Of a DNA stretch of 8,776 bases, positions 4,788 to 8,776 are shown in pieces (within the stretch, counting starts at the first letter, position 1; each line of letters starts with the position of its first letter). The notes under the pieces are model-generated. The model was not told the DNA's origin, searched no databases, and was given only the letters and a program-made list of their open reading frames with translations. The stretch is from Nocardioides sp. (GTDB lineage: Bacteria; Actinomycetota; Actinomycetes; Propionibacteriales; Nocardioidaceae), in NCBI GenBank assembly GCA_003519585.1, contig DOWL01000162.1:1-8776 (forward strand). Reading direction: 5' to 3'. The translations under genes were made by a program, and so were the position numbers.

Positions 4788-5999
4788 TCAGGTGACGCGT
4801 ACGGTCCGTAATGGGGACAGAGCAACGATCGCCGCCGACGCGGCGGATAGGGCCGCCACACCGATCAACGTCAGTCGTTCGTCGAACACGGTCAGCGCTA
4901 TCCCGCCGAGGACGGCGCCGAGTGCGCCGGCCGTGCGGTTCGCCGAGCGTCTCGTGGCATTCGCCCGACCGAGCAGTCTGTCGGGGGTGACGATCTGCCA
5001 ATACCCCGTGTCGTTGGCGTTTTCGACGCCCATGGCGAGGCCTTGAAGCACCAACGCTGCGCCGAGCAGCGCCACACCGGTGGGTACGTCGGGTGCCGCG
5101 GCGACCAGGATCCAGGCAACGGGGTAGACCGATCGCGTCGCCATGAGCGCCCGTCCGGTGCCGAGTCGGCGTCCGACCATGGGCGCAAGGGTGGCGCCGA
5201 CAAGGCTGGCCACCCCGCTCAACGCGACCAGCAGTCCGAACATCAGCGCCGACAGGCCCATCTGGCGCAGTGCGAGGACCGTGAGCGCGGTGAACCCGGC
5301 CGCGTAGGCGACGAACCAGACGTGGGTCGACACCGCCAGCGGAGCCAGGGTCGGGTGCCGGTAGGTCCATCGCAACCCCTCACCGATCTCGCGTCCGAGG
5401 TGTCGCTGGACGCCGCGTTCGGTAGGAGGCTCATCGACCCGAAGTCCGGCGTTCAGCACCGCGTCGACGAGATAGCTCACTGCATCGACCGCGATGGCGA
5501 GGGGCGCACCGAGCAGACCGACCAGGGCACCACCGAGTGCGGGGCCGAGCGTCTGCGCTGCAGCGTCGCTCTGGTCGAGCCGGGCGTTGGCCGGGACCAG
5601 CCGGTTGCGAGGGACCAGGCGCGGCAGCAACGACTGAGTGGCAGCGAAGGCAAACACCGAGAACGCGCCAAACGCCAACAGCAACACGACCAGCGTCCAT
5701 ACCTCCAGCACCCCGAACGCCCACAGCACCGGCAGCGCCCCGAGCGTCGCCGCTCGTCCGAGGCTGCTCCAGACCAGGATCCGCTGCCGCCGCCATCGAT
5801 CGGCGTAGACCCCGGCAACGAGTCCAAGGACCGCGTAGGGCACGAACTGCGCAGCGTTGACGACTCCGACGGAGAACGCCGATGCGTCGAGTTCCTGGAT
5901 GACCAGCACCGGCATCGCCACAGTCGTGACCGCAGTGCCGAACGAACTGATCGTCGCCGCCGCCCAGAAGCGGCCGAACGAGGCGTCCGCCACACCCAT
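4788..5999 (-). CDS. Major facilitator superfamily exporter (MFS_3/EntS-like), 403 aa
   Basis: The protein has about twelve hydrophobic helices in two halves, the normal MFS size and layout. GLVAGVYADRWRRQRIL (59-75) is the conserved cytoplasmic loop-2 motif A (GxxxDRxxRR). TLGPALGGALVG (150-161) resembles the motif C of drug:H+ antiporters. LGRANATRRSANRTAGALG (343-361) is typical of the MFS_3 group that includes the enterobactin exporter EntS and many drug and macrolide pumps. It is predicted to export a hydrophobic small molecule using the proton gradient. The substrate is unknown and no biosynthetic genes lie nearby. The start may be the ATG at 5999 or the GTG two codons later (5991-5993). 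GGGAG touches the ATG but stands at ideal six-base spacing from the GTG, which favours the GTG and a 401-aa product. The SGNH remnant follows on the same strand. Confidence 0.87.
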   Translation of the reverse strand: MGVADASFGRFWAAATISSFGTAVTTVAMPVLVIQELDASAFSVGVVNAAQFVPYAVLGLVAGVYADRWRRQRILVWSSLGRAATLGALPVLWAFGVLEVWTLVVLLLAFGAFSVFAFAATQSLLPRLVPRNRLVPANARLDQSDAAAQTLGPALGGALVGLLGAPLAIAVDAVSYLVDAVLNAGLRVDEPPTERGVQRHLGREIGEGLRWTYRHPTLAPLAVSTHVWFVAYAAGFTALTVLALRQMGLSALMFGLLVALSGVASLVGATLAPMVGRRLGTGRALMATRSVYPVAWILVAAAPDVPTGVALLGAALVLQGLAMGVENANDTGYWQIVTPDRLLGRANATRRSANRTAGALGAVLGGIALTVFDERLTLIGVAALSAASAAIVALSPLRTVRVT

Positions 6000-6057
6000 C
6001 TCCCGCCGCCGGTGGTCGGCTCTGATCCCATCACAGGCTTGACCTCAGGCGGATCGG

Positions 6058-6704
6058 GTGCGCTGCGAGTCGACCGACCATCGGCAGGTGTGGTCGGGGA
6101 CCTCGCGGTTGGAGGTCATCGGGGACACCCCGACGCTGACCAAGCTCTATGACCAGATCAACGCCACCGCCCACCAACTCCTCGACCCGGCACGCCCGGC
6201 CGAGGAGCAGCCGAGCCTGGCGCACCGCAAGGTCGCCGCCCTCGGCGTGATCGCTACCGGTGCGGGCGCGACCAGCAAGACCAAGCTCTACCTACACCTC
6301 ACCAAGGGCGAGAAGGACGCCGAGGAGATCGGCGCCGCCGAAAAACTCGGCCCGCTCACCCTCGCGCGGATCCGGGAGTGGCTGGGTGCGGGACCGTTCG
6401 CGGTGCAGCCGGTGCTCGACCTGGCCCGCACCGACGCCGTCGATGGCTACCGGCCGCCGACCTGGATGCGGGAGCTGGTCATCCTGCGTGATGTGACCTG
6501 CGAACACCCCAACTGCACCGGGTCCGAGTCGCGATGGGCGACGGCGGACCACCGGGCCAGACCCGGCCCGACAACCTCGCCCCACTGTGCCGGCGACATC
6601 ACCGGGCCAAGACCCACTACGGCTGGACCTCCCAGCGCAACACCGACGGCAGCTACACCTGGACCGACCCCTACGACAGGAGCTACGACGTGCCGCGGGC
6701 GTGA
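6058..6704 (+). pseudogene. DUF222-HNH endonuclease (13E12 family), truncated, HNH core deleted
   Basis: The DUF222 C-terminal half is clear: SLAHRKVAALGVIATGAG, then LGPLTLARIREWLGAG, VQPVLDLARTDAVDGYRPP and MRELVILRDVTCEHPNC. After SESR (to about 6534) this frame turns to low-quality sequence. The frame starting at 6537 resumes the family as GDGGPPGQTRPDNLAPLCRR, then HHRAKTHYGW, ending at the TGA at 6702-6704. Intact relatives have a short DxDH segment between these parts, so a small deletion removed the first catalytic His and shifted the frame. The N and HH residues remain. The N-terminal half of DUF222 is also missing: a stop in this frame sits at 6040 and homology begins only a few dozen bases later. 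This copy belongs to a different subgroup from the one at the left edge. It has no promoter or start of its own that I can see. Confidence 0.8.
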
Positions 6705-6786
6705 GAAGTGAACACATCCGCGCCGAGACCCTCGCGCCAGGTGGCTCAGACGTTCGAGGTGGCCTGCCCGCTAGGATGCCTAGCGC

Positions 6787-6801
6787 TTGTTAAACCAACA
6801 A
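6787..6801. promoter_or_regulatory. Palindrome upstream of the TetR gene, possible operator
   Basis: TTGTT-AAACC-AACAA is a perfect 5-bp inverted repeat ending 44 bases before the TetR start. It is an AT-rich island in GC-rich surroundings. A weak -10-like hexamer, TAGGAT (6772-6777), precedes it, with no clear -35. TetR regulators often repress their own gene from such sites. The arms loosely recall the CAAG/CTTG half-sites of lipid-catabolism TetR proteins. Confidence 0.4.
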
Positions 6802-6845
6802 CGCGGGCCCGCGCGGCGATGCGCTACTCAGGGAGGATCCATCAT

Positions 6846-7520
6846 ATGAGTCCCAGAGTCGCCACGTCGGCCAAGGCGCGCTCGGCGCACGCGGGCAAGC
6901 CCTCGACCAAGAAGAGCGCGAAGGCCGGCCCCGCCTGGGAGGACTACTCCACCGAGGCCGAGCTCGACGCCGTACTCGTGCACTCGCTCGAGGCGTTCGT
7001 CGAGAGCGGCTACCACGCCACCTCCGTGCGCGACCTCGCCCGGCGGCTGGGCCAGACGGTGCCCGCGATCTACTACCACTACGAGAACAAGCAGGCGCTG
7101 CTGGTCGCCCTGCTGTCCTACTCCATCGAGGACCTCCTCAAGCGCGCCAAGGCCGCCGAGGCCGAGTCGCCCGACGACCCCAAGCGCCGGTTCGAGCTGC
7201 TGGTCCGCTGCATGGTCCTCTTCACCGCCCACCGACGCGAGCTGGCCTTCCTCGACGCCGAGATCCGCAGCCTGGAGCCCGCCAACCGCAAGGCGTACGT
7301 CGCCATGCGCGACGACCTCGAGGCGATGGTGACCAACGCCGTCGAGGAGGGCATGCGCACCAAGGTCTTCACCAAGGGCGATGCCCACGCCGTCGCCCGG
7401 GCGACGATCACGATGGTGCGCGGGATCGCCAACTGGTACCGCACCGACGGCGAGCTCGACCCCGACTCGCTCGCCAAGCTCTACGTCATGTTCGCGCTAC
7501 GGCTGGCAGGGGCGCACTAG
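6846..7520 (+). CDS. TetR/AcrR-family transcriptional regulator, 224 aa
   Basis: The ATG at 6846 follows GGGAGG at nine-base spacing. The in-frame extension to 6708 has no such site and crosses the palindrome. Residues 1-30 are Lys/Ala/Ser-rich and probably disordered, which is long for a TetR N-terminus. The DNA-binding domain is at about 38-90: LVHSLEAFVESGYHATSVRD, then LARRLGQTVPAIYYHYENKQ and ALLVALL. This is the canonical helix-turn-helix with the YYHYxNKxALL signature. Residues 100-224 form the helical ligand-binding and dimerisation domain (FELLVRCMVLFTAHRRELAF, MRDDLEAMVTNAVEEGM, VRGIANWYRTDGELDPDSLA). It most resembles TetR proteins tied to acyl-CoA or lipid catabolism (KstR2-like), but no target gene adjoins it here, so the ligand is open. 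It converges on the LamG gene with the sigma remnant between them. Autoregulation through the 6787-6801 palindrome is likely. Confidence 0.9.
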   Translation: MSPRVATSAKARSAHAGKPSTKKSAKAGPAWEDYSTEAELDAVLVHSLEAFVESGYHATSVRDLARRLGQTVPAIYYHYENKQALLVALLSYSIEDLLKRAKAAEAESPDDPKRRFELLVRCMVLFTAHRRELAFLDAEIRSLEPANRKAYVAMRDDLEAMVTNAVEEGMRTKVFTKGDAHAVARATITMVRGIANWYRTDGELDPDSLAKLYVMFALRLAGAH

Positions 7521-7532
7521 GACGTGTCCCGC

Positions 7533-7610
7533 TCAGCCGACCAGCTCGCCGCCCAGGCTGGCGTTGAGTGACGCCAGTCCGCGAGAGGTGTGACTCTTCA
7601 CCGTTCCGGG
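7533..7610 (-). pseudogene. ECF sigma factor (SigE-like) C-terminal remnant
   Basis: On the minus strand directly after the LamG stop, the same frame reads LPESEPGTVKSHTSRGLASL followed by NASLGGELVG and a stop at 7533-7535. GTVKSHTSRGLA is the recognition helix of sigma region 4.2 in actinobacterial ECF (SigE-family) factors, which usually end a few residues later as seen here. Nothing upstream in the LamG gene resembles the rest of a sigma factor. This is therefore the tail of a gene whose 5' part was lost when the present arrangement formed. The motif is about 14 residues long; LuxR-type response regulators carry a similar GTVKSH helix and are the alternative. Confidence 0.55.
7556..7579. 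terminator. Hairpin between convergent TetR and LamG genes
   Basis: CTGGCGT (7558-7564) and ACGCCAG (7571-7577) pair perfectly around TGAGTG. One G-U and one G-C pair extend the stem to 7556-7579. It lies between two convergent stops (7520 and 7626) and could serve both. It falls within the sigma-factor remnant, so it may have arisen from coding sequence. There is no T-run. Confidence 0.4.
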
Positions 7611-7625
7611 TTCTGACTCTGGGAG

Positions 7626-8776
7626 CTACTTGCCCGCGTTGTAGTGCGCCGCGACCTGGGCGGCGCTGAGCACCGAGGTGTAGGTCGCGACCTCGTCGAG
7701 GGAGCCGGCGTAGAAGTTGCCGCCGATGGCGCTGCGCCCCAGGTTGAGCGCGGTGCCGGCGCTCAGGGTCGCGGTGCCGCCGGTGCCGGTGGCGACCTGG
7801 ACGCCGTCGACGTAGAGCACGAGGGCGCCACCGGTCTGTGTCCTGGTGAAGACGACGTGGTGCCAGCTGCCGTCGTTGAGCCCGGCCTGGGACCGGATGG
7901 AGACATCGGAGCCGCCGGCGGTCCCGACCCCGGCCACGACCTGGCCGTTGGAGGCGAGCCCGATCCCGAAGTCGTTGGCAACTCCGGTCGCGGAGGCGTC
8001 GGCCAGCGCGGCGGCGTTCGACCACTGCACGCCGGTCCCGCCGTTCGACTGCGTCGAGGAGAACCACAGCTCGATGGAGAAGTTGGTGCTCAGGTTGCGG
8101 GTCGCGGAGACGTACTGCGTGCTGCCGTTGAACGTCGTCGCGGTGTTCGTGTCGCCGTAGAGGGCGCCGGCGACGCCGCGGGTCGGGGTGCCGACGTAGG
8201 TGCCGTTGTTGTTGCCGCCTTGGGTGTCCGCGGCCGAGGTCCCGGTGGTCTCGCCGAGCCGCCAGTAGTCGGTGAGGTTCGCGGTTCCGGTGATCGTGGT
8301 GCTGTAGACAGCGGCCCGGCGGACGATGTTGGGGTTGGTGTACGTCGTGGCGTTGCCGACCAGGTCGCTGACGACGTACCGGAACTGGTAGCACGTGTCG
8401 AGGGCGATGGCCTGGTTGATCGTGACCGAGGCCGCGTTGGACGTGCTTGTCGCCACCTGGGCGAAGACCCCGAAGGTGCCGCAGACACCGCCGGCAGCGG
8501 GCGCGGTCGCCGCCTGGATCACCTTGGTGCCGGCCAGGCCCGAGCCGGTGTCCGAGCCGCGGGTCAGGGTGAGCGCCGCGGTGGTCCCCGTGGTGCGTCC
8601 GCCGGTGTAGGCGATGCCGCCACCGGTGGGCGCGCTGTTGTCGGCGGTGAAGGTCACCGCGCGGGTGCCGGAGGTGGATCCGGCGTTGTTGGTGGCGGTG
8701 ATCGCCTGGGCGCCCGGCGCCGCCGGGTTCGCCGCGGACCACGCGTACGTCGTGACGCCGGCTGCACCGGGTGTGG
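7626..8776 (-). CDS. Secreted LamG-domain protein, C-terminal 382 aa (partial)
   Basis: The frame is open from the right edge to the TAG at 7626-7628, so the N-terminus is outside the window. Residues are numbered from the edge. Residues 1-155 are Thr/Ala/Gly/Ser-rich beta-sandwich sequence of the Ig-like or fibronectin-like type common in surface proteins (ITATNNAGSTSGTRAVTFTA; VVSDLVGNATTY). They include one cysteine pair, C98 and C128, which probably forms a disulfide. Residues 166-381 form a LamG/concanavalin-like domain: DYWRLGETTGTSAAD, TFNGSTQYVSA, FSIELWFSST, DGSWHHVVFTRTQTGGALVL, YVDGVQVATGTGG, LNLGRSAIGGNFYAGSLDEV and the closing VLSAAQVAAHYNAGK. Such domains bind glycans or proteins outside the cell. 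No LPXTG motif, membrane helix or cell-wall binding tail follows, so the protein is probably released or held by upstream parts. The low-complexity Thr/Gly bias suits an extracellular adhesin-like protein. Confidence 0.85.
   Translation of the reverse strand, partial: TPGAAGVTTYAWSAANPAAPGAQAITATNNAGSTSGTRAVTFTADNSAPTGGGIAYTGGRTTGTTAALTLTRGSDTGSGLAGTKVIQAATAPAAGGVCGTFGVFAQVATSTSNAASVTINQAIALDTCYQFRYVVSDLVGNATTYTNPNIVRRAAVYSTTITGTANLTDYWRLGETTGTSAADTQGGNNNGTYVGTPTRGVAGALYGDTNTATTFNGSTQYVSATRNLSTNFSIELWFSSTQSNGGTGVQWSNAAALADASATGVANDFGIGLASNGQVVAGVGTAGGSDVSIRSQAGLNDGSWHHVVFTRTQTGGALVLYVDGVQVATGTGGTATLSAGTALNLGRSAIGGNFYAGSLDEVATYTSVLSAAQVAAHYNAGK

Noticed and set aside
5043..6152. 369-codon plus-strand frame
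   Set aside because: It is antisense to the MFS gene and rich in Arg, Gln and Asp in the pattern of a shadow frame. The minus strand encodes a clear twelve-helix transporter.
7486..8742. 418-codon minus-strand frame overlapping the LamG gene
   Set aside because: Arg/His/Gly-rich nonsense in the shifted frame. The LamG frame carries recognisable domain motifs and stays open to the edge.
1..8776. Defence island or other novel system
   Set aside because: The HNH genes are broken 13E12-type copies. The protease, MFS, TetR and DUF427 genes have no shared orientation, partner nuclease, ATPase or toxin-antitoxin signature that would support a system.

Overview
The window is GC-rich throughout, with strong third-position G/C bias. 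Likely leaderless starts, two DUF222-HNH (13E12-type) pseudogenes, a DUF427 gene, an ArsR-SRPBCC pair and an interspersed repeat of the form gtttcgac...caaccaccg all point to a high-GC actinobacterium. Nocardioidaceae (Nocardioides-like) is the best guess. This rests on gene families and base composition only, with no marker gene.

Layout, left to right. Positions 1-435 hold the end of a DUF222-HNH gene broken by a one-base frameshift. It is followed by a repeat element with a 34-bp unit in nearly three tandem copies (485-598). A small conserved membrane protein (631-909, minus) is divergent from an ArsR-type regulator and SRPBCC protein that overlap by ATGA (1040-1878, plus). The regulator has a convincing promoter, two overlapping palindromes and a probable leaderless GTG start. 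A perfect 15-bp hairpin separates this operon from a convergent V8/trypsin-like serine protease (1931-2923). Behind the protease on the minus strand lie a one-TM small protein (3015-3215) and a GNAT acetyltransferase (3288-3815). A DUF427 gene (3891-4382) runs divergently from the GNAT gene.

The right half alternates live genes with wreckage. There is an SGNH-hydrolase remnant that has lost its centre (about 4411-4770), an MFS exporter (4788-5999, minus), a second DUF222-HNH pseudogene with a damaged HNH core (6058-6704), a TetR-family regulator with its own palindrome (6846-7520), and a short sigma-factor region-4 tail (about 7533-7610). The last gene is the C-terminal part of a secreted LamG-domain protein (7626 to beyond the right edge).

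No stretch longer than 300 bases lacks a gene or recognisable gene remnant. I saw no tRNA, rRNA, CRISPR array, transposase or intact phage gene. The genes do not form one pathway. The clearest functional unit is the ArsR-SRPBCC operon. The main story is a plastic region containing four gene remnants, two of them 13E12-type, plus a repeat element. I found no convincing new defence or biosynthetic system.
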